Origin: Calothrix sp. PCC 7716
GTDB taxonomy: Bacteria; Cyanobacteriota; Cyanobacteriia; Cyanobacteriales; Nostocaceae
Reading direction: 5' to 3'
NCBI RefSeq assembly: GCF_019977735.1
Contig: NZ_AP025018.1
Span: forward strand, 3,720,001 to 3,784,000
Length of the DNA stretch: 64,000 nucleotides
Shown: one piece after another, positions 36,824 to 45,564 of the stretch
How positions within the stretch are numbered: position 1 is the stretch's first letter
Layout of the letters: each line of letters starts with the position of its first letter
The notes under the pieces: generated by a model
The model's database searches: none
The model's input: the letters and a program-made list of their open reading frames with translations, nothing else
What the model was told of the DNA's origin: nothing
Program-made: the position numbers and the translations under genes

Positions 36824-38137
36824 ATGATTAGTCGAGATAAACCCCCAACCGCTCAAGAAACTTTTATGCAAATGGCGCAAGCAGCCGGACTAAGAGGTCG
36901 GCTGCTTGTCACGGTCGGTATTCTCATGTTGATTCGCCTTGGTATTCATTTACCAATTCCAGGAATCAATCGTGTAGAATTTGCCCGTGCCGTTGCCAGT
37001 AATAATCAGATATTAAGCTTTTTGGATATCTTTTCGGGTGGCGGACTTTCAGCGTTGGGAATCTTTGCTTTAGGCATTCTGCCTTATATTAATGCTTCGA
37101 TTATTATCCAACTTTTGACCGCCGCCATTCCATCTTTAGAAAATTTACAGAAAAACGAAGGTGAAGCAGGTAGACGCAAACTTTCTCAATATACACGTTA
37201 CGTGTCATTGGGATGGGGGATTGTACAAAGTGTTTTCCTCGCGTCATTCTGGTTGAGACCGTATGCTTACAACTTTGGACCTTTATTTGTCGCCCAAACT
37301 GCAATTGCGTTAGTGGCTGGTTCAATGTTTGTAATGTGGGCTTCTGAGGTAATTACAGAACGTGGAGTAGGAAATGGCGCCTCTTTGTTGATTTTTGTCA
37401 ACATTGTGTCAACGCTGCCAAAATCATTAGGCGACACAATTCAATTTGTTGAATCTGGTGGTCGTGAAATTGTCGGTCGCGTCATCGTCTTATTACTGCT
37501 GTTCTTAGTAACAATCGTTGGTATCGTCTTCGTACAAGAAGGTGTTCGACGTATTCCCATTATTTCAGCACGGCGCCAAGTTGGTCGTAGGGTTTTAGCA
37601 GAACAACGCAGCTACTTACCTTTACGCCTCAACCAAGGTGGTGTAATGCCCATTATCTTCGCTGCGGCAATTCTCAGTTTGCCTTTATTAATAGCTAACT
37701 TTACTAAAAATGTTGAAGTAGCAAATATCGTCAATACATATTTGAGTCCCGGTGGCAGTGGTTCTTGGGTTTATGCGCTCGTTTACCTTGTATCGATTGT
37801 TTTCTTTAGCTATTTCTATTCCTCATTAATTGTTAACCCAGTTGATGTGTCACAGAACCTAAAGAAAATGGGTTCAAGTATTCCTGGTATTCGTCCAGGT
37901 AAAGCTACAAGCGAGTACATTGAGCGTGTATTAAATCGACTAACCTTTTTGGGTGCTATCTTTTTAGGCTTGATTGCGATTATTCCGACTGCAATTGAGC
38001 GCGCGCTAGGAGTTCCAACCTTTAAGGGATTGGGGGCTACTTCGTTATTAATTCTGGTTGGCGTAGCAATTGATACTGCTAAACAAGTACAAACCTACGT
38101 CATCTCTCAGCGCTATGAAGGAATGGTGAAACAATAG
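36824..38137 (+). CDS. secY: Protein translocase subunit SecY
   Basis: A 437-residue membrane protein with ten predicted helices, opened by MISRDKPPTAQETFMQMAQAA. Conserved channel parts are visible: GRLLVTVGILMLIRLGIHLP, INASIIIQLLTAAIP (helix 2b plug-gate region), QNEGEAGRRKLSQYTRY-type loop (LQKNEGEAGRRK), and cytosolic RRIPIISARRQVG. SecY forms the protein-conducting pore in plasma and thylakoid membranes with SecE and SecG; secG lies at 61675. The stop overlaps the adk start by one base. Confidence 0.96.
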   Translation: MISRDKPPTAQETFMQMAQAAGLRGRLLVTVGILMLIRLGIHLPIPGINRVEFARAVASNNQILSFLDIFSGGGLSALGIFALGILPYINASIIIQLLTAAIPSLENLQKNEGEAGRRKLSQYTRYVSLGWGIVQSVFLASFWLRPYAYNFGPLFVAQTAIALVAGSMFVMWASEVITERGVGNGASLLIFVNIVSTLPKSLGDTIQFVESGGREIVGRVIVLLLLFLVTIVGIVFVQEGVRRIPIISARRQVGRRVLAEQRSYLPLRLNQGGVMPIIFAAAILSLPLLIANFTKNVEVANIVNTYLSPGGSGSWVYALVYLVSIVFFSYFYSSLIVNPVDVSQNLKKMGSSIPGIRPGKATSEYIERVLNRLTFLGAIFLGLIAIIPTAIERALGVPTFKGLGATSLLILVGVAIDTAKQVQTYVISQRYEGMVKQ

Positions 38138-38691
38138 TGACGCGACTTATCTTCTTGGGGCCGCCCGGAGCTGGTAAAGGGACGCAAGCGAAAGCGTTAG
38201 CTGACCACTGGCAAATTCCCCACATTTCGACGGGTGACATTTTACGTCAAGCATTAAAAGACCAAACTCCTTTAGGAATCAAAGCTAAAGGTTATATGGA
38301 CAGGGGTGAGTTAGTGCCCGACCAGTTAGTACAAGACATGGTGGAGGAACGCTTAACTCAAGCTGATACCAAACATGGTTGGATTCTTGATGGTTTTCCT
38401 CGAACTGTTCAACAAGCTGGTTTTTTAGAAGCTTTGCTTGATAGGTTAGACCATCATGGAGAAAAGGTTGTTAATCTTGACGTTCCTGACGAAATTGTTA
38501 TTGGGCGCCTGCTTGAGCGAGGACGTAAAGATGATACCGAAGCTGTGATACGGCGCCGTCTTGAAGTGTATCGAGAAGAAACAGCTCCTTTAATTGACTA
38601 CTACACAGGCAAACAGCAACTAGTAATAGTCAATGGCAACCAGTCCCTAGAAGAAGTCACTGTTGAAATTGGTCAAGCTATTAGCTGTTAG
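38137..38691 (+). CDS. adk: Adenylate kinase
   Basis: A 184-residue kinase interconverting ATP + AMP and 2 ADP. The P-loop GPPGAGKGTQAKAL (residues 8-21), the AMP site ISTGDILRQAL and the WILDGFPRTVQQA motif are complete. The LID is the short form (GRLLERGRKDDTEAVIRRR) without zinc Cys, and total length fits short-type adenylate kinases. GTG start at 38137 overlaps the secY TAG, so expression is coupled to the translocon gene, the common bacterial order. Confidence 0.96.
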   Translation: MTRLIFLGPPGAGKGTQAKALADHWQIPHISTGDILRQALKDQTPLGIKAKGYMDRGELVPDQLVQDMVEERLTQADTKHGWILDGFPRTVQQAGFLEALLDRLDHHGEKVVNLDVPDEIVIGRLLERGRKDDTEAVIRRRLEVYREETAPLIDYYTGKQQLVIVNGNQSLEEVTVEIGQAISC

Positions 38692-38725
38692 CTGTTAGCT
38701 GTTAGCCGTTGGCTAACAGCTAACC
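38683..38725. repeat. TTAGCTG tandem heptamers after adk
   Basis: Four head-to-tail units of TTAGCTG or TTAGCCG (the adk stop TAG lies in the first), then TGGCTAACAGCTAACCCC, which pairs back to them as a hairpin. There is no T-run. It is a short tandem repeat stretch typical of filamentous cyanobacteria. Confidence 0.75.
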
Positions 38726-38783
38726 CCAACCGAAGCTGCCAGTTCTTGATTAAATAAGATATATTAATAAACTGTTAGTGTAT

Positions 38784-38813
38784 TTGACAAAATCTATGTG
38801 CTTGTAGTATAGA
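38784..38813 (+). promoter_or_regulatory. Likely sigma70-type promoter ahead of infA
   Basis: TTGACA at 38784-38789 and TATAGA at 38808-38813 are 18 bases apart, about 80 bases before the infA start. This would allow infA and downstream genes to be transcribed separately from the rplC-adk block. Confidence 0.55.
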
Positions 38814-38894
38814 CGATACAGCAAGCCATTTTAAAAAATCCAACTTACGCTCGAAAAAGCGCAAAAATTAATTGATTGGAAAGAGGAAAGCAAC

Positions 38895-39119
38895 TTGTCT
38901 AAACAAGACTTAATAGAAATGGAAGGGACGGTAACAGAGTCATTGCCCAACGCGATGTTTCGTGTTGACCTGGACAATGGTTTTAACGTCCTTGCTCACA
39001 TTTCCGGCAAAATTCGCCGTAATTACATCAAAATTCTACCTGGTGACCGAGTCAAAGTGGAGCTTACTCCCTATGACTTAACGAAGGGTCGAATCACCTA
39101 TCGATTGAGGAAAAAGTAG
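38895..39119 (+). CDS. infA: Translation initiation factor IF-1
   Basis: A 74-residue OB-fold protein ([52 protein letters not shown]). It blocks the 30S A site during initiation. The start is TTG at 38895 behind GAGGAAAGCAAC, a rare start codon but fixed by homology since the protein begins SKQDLIEME. Confidence 0.95.
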
Positions 39120-39200
39120 ATTATGTAGAGGATTTTACCACAACAAAAAATTTTTGGGGTAATATCTACTCTGAAAACAGAATTTTTTTCTTAAAAATGG

Positions 39201-39206
39201 TATAAT
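39201..39206 (+). promoter_or_regulatory. Possible extended -10 element ahead of rpmJ
   Basis: TGGTATAAT (TATAAT at 39201-39206) lies 28 bases before the rpmJ start. The TG just upstream fits an extended -10, but no -35 hexamer is evident and the resulting leader would be very short. Confidence 0.35.
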
Positions 39207-39233
39207 TTAACATTTGGAGTTAAAGAGCGAAAC

Positions 39234-39347
39234 ATGAAAGTTAGAGCTTCAGTCAAACGGATTTGCGAAAAGTGCAACGTTATAAAGCGTCGCGGTCGCG
39301 TCATGGTAATTTGTGTAAACCCCAAGCACAAGCAACGTCAAGGTTAA
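39234..39347 (+). CDS. rpmJ: 50S ribosomal protein L36
   Basis: A 37-residue protein, [20 protein letters not shown] at the start and [13 protein letters not shown] at the end. The zinc ribbon ligands Cys11, Cys14, Cys27 and His32 are all present, so this is the zinc-binding (C+) form. It stabilises the large subunit near the L16/L6 region. GGAGTTAAAG precedes the ATG. It lies between infA and rpsM as in most bacteria. Confidence 0.95.
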   Translation: MKVRASVKRICEKCNVIKRRGRVMVICVNPKHKQRQG

Positions 39348-39449
39348 GTCCTCAAGCGCAACCGCGCATTTTCTTTTCACTAAGTACATAGTATCAGCTG
39401 TCTAAAAGTACAGCGCAAAAAACAACGCAATCAATGGGAGATATTCATA

Positions 39450-39830
39450 GTGGCACGTATTGCCGGAGTAGACCTTCCGCGTGACAAGCGGATTGAAATT
39501 GGTCTGACTTATATTTTTGGAATTGGTCTATCGCGGGCACAAGCGATATTGTCAGCAACTGGTGTTAATCCTGACACACGAGTTAAAGATTTAAGTGATG
39601 CTGATGTTACAGCATTACGGGGCGAAGTTGAAAGCAATTACCAAGTAGAAGGTGATTTGCGGCGCCTCGAAGCAATGAACATCAAGCGCTTAGTCGATAT
39701 TGGCACCTACAGAGGGCGCCGTCACCGGATGGGACTACCAGTAAGGGGACAAAGAACTCGGACGAACGCTCGGACTCGACGCGGTAGACGTCAGACAGTA
39801 GCTGGTAAGAAGAAAGCACCAGGTAAATAA
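39450..39830 (+). CDS. rpsM: 30S ribosomal protein S13
   Basis: A 126-residue S13 starting at GTG (39450) with [21 protein letters not shown]-type N-terminus, the helix-two-turn-helix IGLSRAQAI and the basic C-terminal [20 protein letters not shown]. It bridges the 30S head to L5 and contacts P-site tRNA with its tail. Confidence 0.97.
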   Translation: MARIAGVDLPRDKRIEIGLTYIFGIGLSRAQAILSATGVNPDTRVKDLSDADVTALRGEVESNYQVEGDLRRLEAMNIKRLVDIGTYRGRRHRMGLPVRGQRTRTNARTRRGRRQTVAGKKKAPGK

Positions 39831-39881
39831 ATTTCATCGCTTGCTTCATAGCAAGTTATACGCTTACTCAAACGAATTAAT

Positions 39882-40277
39882 ATGGCGCGTCAAACACCTA
39901 AAAAAGCCGGGAGCAAAAAAGCAAAACGTAACGTTCCCAACGGAGTTGCTTACATTCAATCGACTTTCAACAATAGTATTGTGACTATTGCCGACCAAAA
40001 CGGCGATGTCATATCGTGGGCAAGTGCAGGGTCTAGCGGGTTTAAAGGAGCGAAAAAAGGTACTCCCTTTGCAGCTCAAACCGCAGCAGAAAGTGCAGCA
40101 CGCCGAGCAATTGACTCTGGTATGCGTCAAGTGGAAGTAATGGTTTCGGGTCCTGGAGCGGGTCGTGAAACAGCGATTCGAGCATTACAAGGAGCAGGAC
40201 TAGAAATTACATTGATTCGCGATATCACTCCTATACCCCACAATGGTTGTCGTCCTCCTAAACGGCGCCGTGTATAG
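39882..40277 (+). CDS. rpsK: 30S ribosomal protein S11
   Basis: A 131-residue S11: [40 protein letters not shown] and [19 protein letters not shown]11 lines the mRNA exit platform. The gap to rpoA is 222 bases and has no gene. Confidence 0.97.
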   Translation: MARQTPKKAGSKKAKRNVPNGVAYIQSTFNNSIVTIADQNGDVISWASAGSSGFKGAKKGTPFAAQTAAESAARRAIDSGMRQVEVMVSGPGAGRETAIRALQGAGLEITLIRDITPIPHNGCRPPKRRRV

Positions 40278-40499
40278 AGATAGTAGTAGTAAATTGGGGT
40301 CTTAACCCAAGAAGAGCATTTTTGAAGTTCTCCTCACTCGCTGTCTTTGGCCGCAAATTAATTCGTATCGCCCACGCTCACCCGTAATACGAACTTCATT
40401 TCGTAATTGAGCCAGAACTGGGCAACGTTTGTCAAAGAAAGAACTAGCAATTTTTACGCAGTTGCGAATTCAGGACTGTTATACAAGGGAGGCTGCTCC

Positions 40500-41447
40500 G
40501 TGGCGCAATTTCAAATTGAATGTGTAGAGTCCAATACAGAAGAAACTCGGAGCCATTACAGCAAGTTTGTCTTAGAACCTTTAGAAAGAGGTCAAGGAAC
40601 AACGGTTGGTAACGCCCTTAGACGAGTATTACTCTCTAACTTAGAGGGTACGGCGGTTACTGCGGTACGAATTGCGGGCGTTACACATGAGTTTGCCACC
40701 GTTCCAGGTGTGCGGGAAGACGTTCTTGAAATCCTGATGCGGATGAAAGAAGTTATTCTCAAAAGCTATTCCTCTCAACCTCAAATTGGTCGCTTGCTTG
40801 TTACTGGCCCAGCGAACGTCACTTCAGCGCATTTTGATTTACCTAGTGAAGTTGAAGTGATTGACCAAACTCAGTATGTCGCTACTCTTGCAGAAGGCGC
40901 CAAACTTGAAATGGAGTTTCGGATTGAAAAGGGCAAGGGTTATCGTACAGTCGAACGTGGTCGTGAAGAAGCGACATCGTTAGATTTTTTACAGATAGAC
41001 TCTGTATTTATGCCAGTACGTAAAGTTAATTATAGTGTTGAAGAAACACGCGGTGAAAGCAACATACCCAAAGACAGACTTTTATTAGAAGTTTGGACAA
41101 ACGGTAGTCTTAGCCCACAAGAAGCGTTATCTTCAGCAGCAAGTATATTAGTGGATTTATTTAATCCATTAAAAGACTTCACTTACACTGAGCAAGATAC
41201 AGGTATAGCTGAAGACTTAGACCCAACCGCACAAATTCCTATCGAAGAGTTACAACTTTCTGTACGCGCTTACAACTGTTTGAAGCGTGCCCAAGTCAAC
41301 TCTGTAGCTGACTTATTGGATTATACTCAAGAAGACCTCTTAGAAATAAAGAATTTCGGTCAAAAGTCTGCTGAAGAAGTCGTAGAAGCTTTGCAGCGAC
41401 GTTTGGGTATTACCCTACCTCAAGAGCGGGGTTCAAAGCATAGCTAG
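40500..41447 (+). CDS. rpoA: DNA-directed RNA polymerase subunit alpha
   Basis: The start is placed at GTG 40500 (MAQFQIECVESNTE), just after AAGGGAGG; an upstream in-frame extension to 40407 is open but not alpha-like. The 315-residue protein has the N-terminal dimerisation domain (FVLEPLERGQGTTVGNALRR, which nucleates the polymerase) and the C-terminal domain (IEELQLSVRAYNCLKRAQ and FGQKSAEEVVEAL), which binds UP-element DNA and activators. The order rpsM-rpsK-rpoA-rplQ is standard. Confidence 0.96.
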   Translation: MAQFQIECVESNTEETRSHYSKFVLEPLERGQGTTVGNALRRVLLSNLEGTAVTAVRIAGVTHEFATVPGVREDVLEILMRMKEVILKSYSSQPQIGRLLVTGPANVTSAHFDLPSEVEVIDQTQYVATLAEGAKLEMEFRIEKGKGYRTVERGREEATSLDFLQIDSVFMPVRKVNYSVEETRGESNIPKDRLLLEVWTNGSLSPQEALSSAASILVDLFNPLKDFTYTEQDTGIAEDLDPTAQIPIEELQLSVRAYNCLKRAQVNSVADLLDYTQEDLLEIKNFGQKSAEEVVEALQRRLGITLPQERGSKHS

Positions 41448-41525
41448 TAACTAAGGTAACTCTGAAGAATTAATAGTTAATAGTTATTTGCATATTGATT
41501 GGTAGTTACGTTCGTGCGCGGGTAT

Positions 41526-41550
41526 GTAAGGTGGGCACTGCCCACCCTAC
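41526..41550. repeat. Dispersed GGTGGGCACTGCCCACC palindrome, second copy
   Basis: It lies in the 182-base rpoA-rplQ gap and matches the copy at 25913-25937 except for single-base changes at the flanks (GTAAG...CCTAC against GTAGG...CATAC). Confidence 0.75.
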
Positions 41551-41629
41551 GTATATCACCCGCTACCTACTAGCTACCAGCCGCTGATTCGGATATCAAT
41601 TCCATTCTATTTTTCATGCGTCAATTATT

Positions 41630-41980
41630 ATGCGTCACCGTTGTCGAGTCAAACAACTAAGCAAACCAGCAGACCAGCGTCGTGCCCTTTTGCGCGCGCT
41701 CACAACCGAAGTAATTCGTCACGGTCGAATTACTACTACTTTAGTTCGTGCCAAAGTTGTACGAGCCGAAGTTGACAAAATGATTACCTTAGCAAAAGAC
41801 GGTTCATTATCTAGTAGGCGCCAAGCACTAGGTTATATCTATGATAAAGACTTAGTACAAGCCTTATTCGAGCAGGCGCCAAAACGATATGAAAATCGTA
41901 ATGGTGGTTACACCCGTATTTTGCGTACCGTACCACGCCGTGGCGACAATTCTGACATGGCAATTATTGAATTAGTATAA
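41630..41980 (+). CDS. rplQ: 50S ribosomal protein L17
   Basis: A 116-residue L17 ([55 protein letters not shown]). It sits at the tunnel exit side of the large subunit. It is 13 bases upstream of truA, and these two likely share a transcript. Confidence 0.96.
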   Translation: MRHRCRVKQLSKPADQRRALLRALTTEVIRHGRITTTLVRAKVVRAEVDKMITLAKDGSLSSRRQALGYIYDKDLVQALFEQAPKRYENRNGGYTRILRTVPRRGDNSDMAIIELV

Positions 41981-41993
41981 AAGTTCTAATTCA

Positions 41994-42818
41994 ATGTTAA
42001 CGTCTCAACCCATAGATTTGCAGCGAATAGCCATAGTAATTCAATACCTTGGCACTAATTTTCATGGGTGGCAAAGGCAAGCACAGCACCGTACCGTACA
42101 AGAAGAAATTGAGAAAGCGATTGCGAGTATTGTGGGTTCACACATTAACTTGCATGGCGCCGGACGTACCGACAGTGGTGTACATGCAGCAGCACAAGTA
42201 GCACATTTTGATGTTGCAAGTCCGCTGCCACCACATAAATGGGCGCCTGTTCTCAACACTTACTTACCGAAAGATATATTGATAAGAGCCTCAATCGAAG
42301 TTGATAGCACATGGCATTCACGTTTTAGCGCATCGTATCGACGTTATCGTTATACGCTTTATACTGAAGCACGCCCAAATTTGTTTATTCAACCCTTTTG
42401 CTGGCATTATTATCAGGCGCCACTTGATGAATCATTAATCCAGACAGCGTTAGAACCTCTGGTAGGAAAGCATGACTTAAGTGCTTTTCGACGTGCCAAC
42501 TCAAAGCGAGCGCACTCAATAGTAGAAGTGCAAGCAGCAGAATGTAATCGCTCAGGTGCGTTTCTAAATATAGAAATACAAGCAGACGGCTTTTTGTACG
42601 GTATGGTGCGGTTGATTGTAGGGATGTTAGTACAGGTAGGAACAAAAGAAAGAACAGTTTCAAACTTCACAAATCTTTGGAAGAACCAACTCCGAGAACA
42701 AGTGAAACATTCGGCGCCCGCACAAGGCTTATGCTTATTGCGAGTAGGCTATCCAGACTTTGCAGTTCCAAAAGAAATTTGGTACGACACGCAGCCGAAA
42801 TTTGTATTTGGGGAATAG
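41994..42818 (+). CDS. truA: tRNA pseudouridine(38-40) synthase TruA
   Basis: A 274-residue enzyme isomerising uridines 38-40 in the tRNA anticodon arm. The catalytic Asp60 is in GAGRTDSGVHA, with YLGTNFHGWQRQ at the N-terminus and FLYGMVRLIVGMLVQVG in the C-terminal half. Length is normal. Its position between rplQ and rplM is conserved in cyanobacteria and plastid-lineage clusters. Confidence 0.95.
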   Translation: MLTSQPIDLQRIAIVIQYLGTNFHGWQRQAQHRTVQEEIEKAIASIVGSHINLHGAGRTDSGVHAAAQVAHFDVASPLPPHKWAPVLNTYLPKDILIRASIEVDSTWHSRFSASYRRYRYTLYTEARPNLFIQPFCWHYYQAPLDESLIQTALEPLVGKHDLSAFRRANSKRAHSIVEVQAAECNRSGAFLNIEIQADGFLYGMVRLIVGMLVQVGTKERTVSNFTNLWKNQLREQVKHSAPAQGLCLLRVGYPDFAVPKEIWYDTQPKFVFGE

Positions 42819-42860
42819 GGGATAATAAACCAATTCTCATAAACAAAGGAAATAAAAAAG

Positions 42861-43322
42861 ATGACAGCCCAAAAAACATATCTTCCACCAGTTAATACCC
42901 TTGAGGGTGACTGGTATGTAGTAGATGCTAAAGACCAACGTCTTGGTCGTTTAGCCAGCGAAATTGCAATGGTTCTCAGAGGCAAGAGAAAACCTGAGTT
43001 CACCCCTCACTTAGATACAGGTGACTTTGTAATTGTAGTTAACGCTGAACAAGTTGCAGTAACAGGTAAAAAGCGCTCACAAAAGCTTTACCGTCGCCAC
43101 TCTGGGCGCCCAGGTGGAATGAAAACAGAAACCTTTGCTAAACTGCAAGAACGTATACCCGAACGGATTATCGAGCAAGCGGTTAAAGGTATGCTTCCCA
43201 AAAATAGCCTTGGAAAAAGTCTATTTACAAAGCTTAAAGTTTACGCAGGTCCAACTCACCCTCATACCGCTCAAAAACCTAAAGAATTAATAATCAATAC
43301 AATTCCAGGAGCAGAAGGTTAA
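42861..43322 (+). CDS. rplM: 50S ribosomal protein L13
   Basis: A 153-residue L13 ([58 protein letters not shown]). In E. coli L13 represses its own rplM-rpsI mRNA. The TAA stop shares bases with the rpsI ATG (TAATG). Confidence 0.97.
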   Translation: MTAQKTYLPPVNTLEGDWYVVDAKDQRLGRLASEIAMVLRGKRKPEFTPHLDTGDFVIVVNAEQVAVTGKKRSQKLYRRHSGRPGGMKTETFAKLQERIPERIIEQAVKGMLPKNSLGKSLFTKLKVYAGPTHPHTAQKPKELIINTIPGAEG

Positions 43323-43735
43323 TGCAAGCCACCGAAACCAGCGGTCGCGCGATGTACTTTGGTACAGGGCGCCGTAAATCAGCAGTAGCGCGAGTACGTC
43401 TCGTTCCAGGCACAGGAAAACTAGTTGTTAACGGGAAAGAGGGAGATTTGTACTTCCAATTCAACGCCAACTACCTAGGTATCATCAAAGCCCCCCTAGA
43501 AACACTAGGTATGGAAAATGACTATGACATCTTAGTGAAAGCCGAAGGTGGTGGTCTTACAGGTCAATCAGACGCAGTACGTTTAGGCGTAGCGCGCGCA
43601 TTGTGCCAACTAGACCCAGGCAACCGTCCTCCACTCAAAACCGAAGGTTACTTAACCCGTGACCCTCGTGCAAAAGAGCGTAAAAAATACGGTTTACACA
43701 AAGCTCGCAAAGCTCCTCAATACTCGAAACGATAA
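43322..43735 (+). CDS. rpsI: 30S ribosomal protein S9
   Basis: A 137-residue S9: [38 protein letters not shown] and the conserved C-terminal tail ending YSKR, whose last residues touch P-site tRNA. It is translationally coupled to rplM. Confidence 0.97.
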   Translation: MQATETSGRAMYFGTGRRKSAVARVRLVPGTGKLVVNGKEGDLYFQFNANYLGIIKAPLETLGMENDYDILVKAEGGGLTGQSDAVRLGVARALCQLDPGNRPPLKTEGYLTRDPRAKERKKYGLHKARKAPQYSKR

Positions 43736-43890
43736 AAAGTTAAAAGTGCTGAGTGCTGAGTGCTGAGTAGAGTTAAAAGTTAAGAGTTAGGAGTTAGGAG
43801 TTAGGAGTTAGGAGTTATAATCATAACTCAGCACTCAGCACTCATAACTCAGCACTCAGCACTCAGCACTCATAACTCTTCATTAACTGT
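43736..43890. repeat. Heptamer short tandem repeats between rpsI and rpmE
   Basis: About 150 bases made of GTGCTGA-type units, then four AGTTAGG units, then CTCAGCA and CTCATAA units in the opposite sense, so the left and right halves are complementary. They are the same sequence family as at 30324-30422. No promoter is obvious apart from AT-rich sequence just before rpmE. Confidence 0.85.
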
Positions 43891-43922
43891 TATAATTAAA
43901 ATAGATTCACCACAACAGGAAA

Positions 43923-44165
43923 ATGGCAAAAGACGGAATTCACCCTGAGTGGTATCCAGAAGCGAAAGTGTATTGCAACGGAAAAGTTGTAATGACAGTA
44001 GGCTCCACCAAACCCGAATTACACGTAGACGTTTGGTCTGGAAACCACCCCTTTTACACAGGAACTCAGAAGATTATTGACACCGAAGGTCGCGTAGAGC
44101 GCTTCCTCCGTAAATACGGTATGTTCGACCAATCAGCCGCAGCTAAAGAAGAAGACCAGAAGTAG
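43923..44165 (+). CDS. rpmE: 50S ribosomal protein L31
   Basis: An 80-residue L31 (GIHPEWYPEAKVYCNGKVVM, SGNHPFYTGTQKIIDTEGRV, RFLRKYGMF). Only one Cys (Cys18) of the four zinc ligands of the classical form remains, so this is the non-zinc type, common in cyanobacteria. L31 bridges the 50S central protuberance to the 30S head. A terminator-like hairpin follows. Confidence 0.93.
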   Translation: MAKDGIHPEWYPEAKVYCNGKVVMTVGSTKPELHVDVWSGNHPFYTGTQKIIDTEGRVERFLRKYGMFDQSAAAKEEDQK

Positions 44166-44185
44166 CTGGTTAGCTTTGCTTTGAA

Positions 44186-44220
44186 CGACCCCGCACAGAG
44201 AAGTGCCGGGTCGATTTTGT
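44186..44220 (+). terminator. Hairpin after rpmE
   Basis: CGACCCCGCAC (44186-44196) pairs with GTGCCGGGTCG (44203-44213) with one C-C mismatch, followed by ATTTTGTGTT. This is a strong stem with a modest T-rich tail and may only partly terminate before prfA. Confidence 0.65.
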
Positions 44221-44275
44221 GTTCTTTGCAATTTAGCTAACCAACTTATTTTTGAAGGAGCGTGAGGCACGCATT

Positions 44276-45376
44276 ATGGCTGAACAATATTTGCTGGAGA
44301 AATTAAAATCTGTCGAACAAACTTTTAACGAGTTGACTCGGCGCCTAGCAGACCCAGATACCGCAAGAGACCAAGACGAGTATCAAAAGATAGCTAAGGC
44401 ACGGTCAGGTTTAGAAGAAGTAGTAAACGCTTACGAAACCTGGAAACAAGCTACCGACGACTTAGTTGGAGCGCGTCAAATATATAAAGAGTCAGCGAGT
44501 GACCCAGAAATGCAAGAAATGGCAGGACTGGAAGTAAAAGAACTCGAAGAAAAAATTGAGTATTTAGAGAACCGCTTAAAATTACTATTACTACCACGTG
44601 ACCCTAACGATGATAAAAACATCATGTTAGAAATTCGTGCGGGTACTGGAGGTGACGAAGCCAGTATTTGGGCCGGAGACTTAATGCGGATGTATACTCG
44701 TTATGCTCAAACCCAAGGTTGGAAAGTTTCGCTAATGAGTGAATCATTAGGAGACATGGGTGGATGGAAAGAAGTAATTCTAGAAATTAAAGGCGACGAC
44801 GTATACAGCCAATTAAAATTTGAGGCAGGAGTACACAGAGTCCAGCGCGTCCCCCTCACCGAAGCAGGTGGAAGAGTACATACATCAACAGCGACAGTAG
44901 CAATAATGCCAGAAGTCGATGATGTAGAAGTACATATCGACCCCAAAGACATCGAAATGAAAACCGCGCGTTCGGGTGGTGCAGGTGGACAAAACGTCAA
45001 CAAAGTAGAAACTGCCGCTGACTTATTGCACAAACCAACAGGTATAAGAATCTTCTGTACAGAAGAACGAAGCCAGTTACAAAACAAAGAACGAGCAATG
45101 CAAATCTTGCGCGCGAAATTGTATGAAATGAAACTGCAAGAACAACAAGCAGCCATCACTTCAGCAAGGCGCCTGCAAGTAGGAACAGGCGCCCGTTCCG
45201 AGAAAATACGCACCTACAACTACAAAGACAACCGCGTCACCGACCATCGTCTCAACCAAAACTTCTCCTTAACCCCAGTTCTAGAAGGCGAGCTAGAAAC
45301 AGTAATACAGTCTTGTATCTCTCAAGACCAACAAGACCAACTAGCCGAACTCGCCGCCAATGCTGGCAACAACTAA
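44276..45376 (+). CDS. prfA: Peptide chain release factor 1
   Basis: The start is ATG 44276 ([15 protein letters not shown]); an in-frame TTG at 44252 is less likely. The 366-residue factor reads UAA/UAG: the codon-recognition PxT tripeptide is in [14 protein letters not shown] and the catalytic GGQ in [14 protein letters not shown] (about residues 228-241). The following [14 protein letters not shown] helix is typical. It closes the + strand ribosomal block. RF1 at the end of this cluster is the usual cyanobacterial order. Confidence 0.95.
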   Translation: MAEQYLLEKLKSVEQTFNELTRRLADPDTARDQDEYQKIAKARSGLEEVVNAYETWKQATDDLVGARQIYKESASDPEMQEMAGLEVKELEEKIEYLENRLKLLLLPRDPNDDKNIMLEIRAGTGGDEASIWAGDLMRMYTRYAQTQGWKVSLMSESLGDMGGWKEVILEIKGDDVYSQLKFEAGVHRVQRVPLTEAGGRVHTSTATVAIMPEVDDVEVHIDPKDIEMKTARSGGAGGQNVNKVETAADLLHKPTGIRIFCTEERSQLQNKERAMQILRAKLYEMKLQEQQAAITSARRLQVGTGARSEKIRTYNYKDNRVTDHRLNQNFSLTPVLEGELETVIQSCISQDQQDQLAELAANAGNN

Positions 45377-45396
45377 TCATTGTGCAATTTGCTCAT

Positions 45397-45426
45397 CTTG
45401 TGGAACAGGCATCCCTGCCTGTTCCA
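45397..45426. repeat. Half copy of the palindromic mini-element
   Basis: CTTGTGGAACAGGCATCCCT followed by GCCTGTTCCA: left half of the element seen at 62717 and 59529. The right half is absent. Confidence 0.6.
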
Positions 45427-45564
45427 TTATTATTAATAATGTTATTTTTACCACAGAGACGCAGAGTACACAGAGAGAAGAATAAAGTTTTGTAAAGATT
45501 CACGCTCTCAGTATAATAGAAATAAATTGTGAGAAACTTATAATATGCAATTTTTTTAAATGCT

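Noticed and set aside
38683-38725. Terminator after adk
   Set aside because: The tandem heptamers can fold, but no T-run follows.
40407-40499. Longer N-terminus for RpoA
   Set aside because: The extra 31 residues do not resemble alpha, whereas GTG 40500 has a strong ribosome-binding site and gives the conserved MAQFQIEC start.
27847-45376. Many long minus-strand ORFs opposite ribosomal genes
   Set aside because: They are antisense to well-conserved genes, have no family similarity and no start signals.
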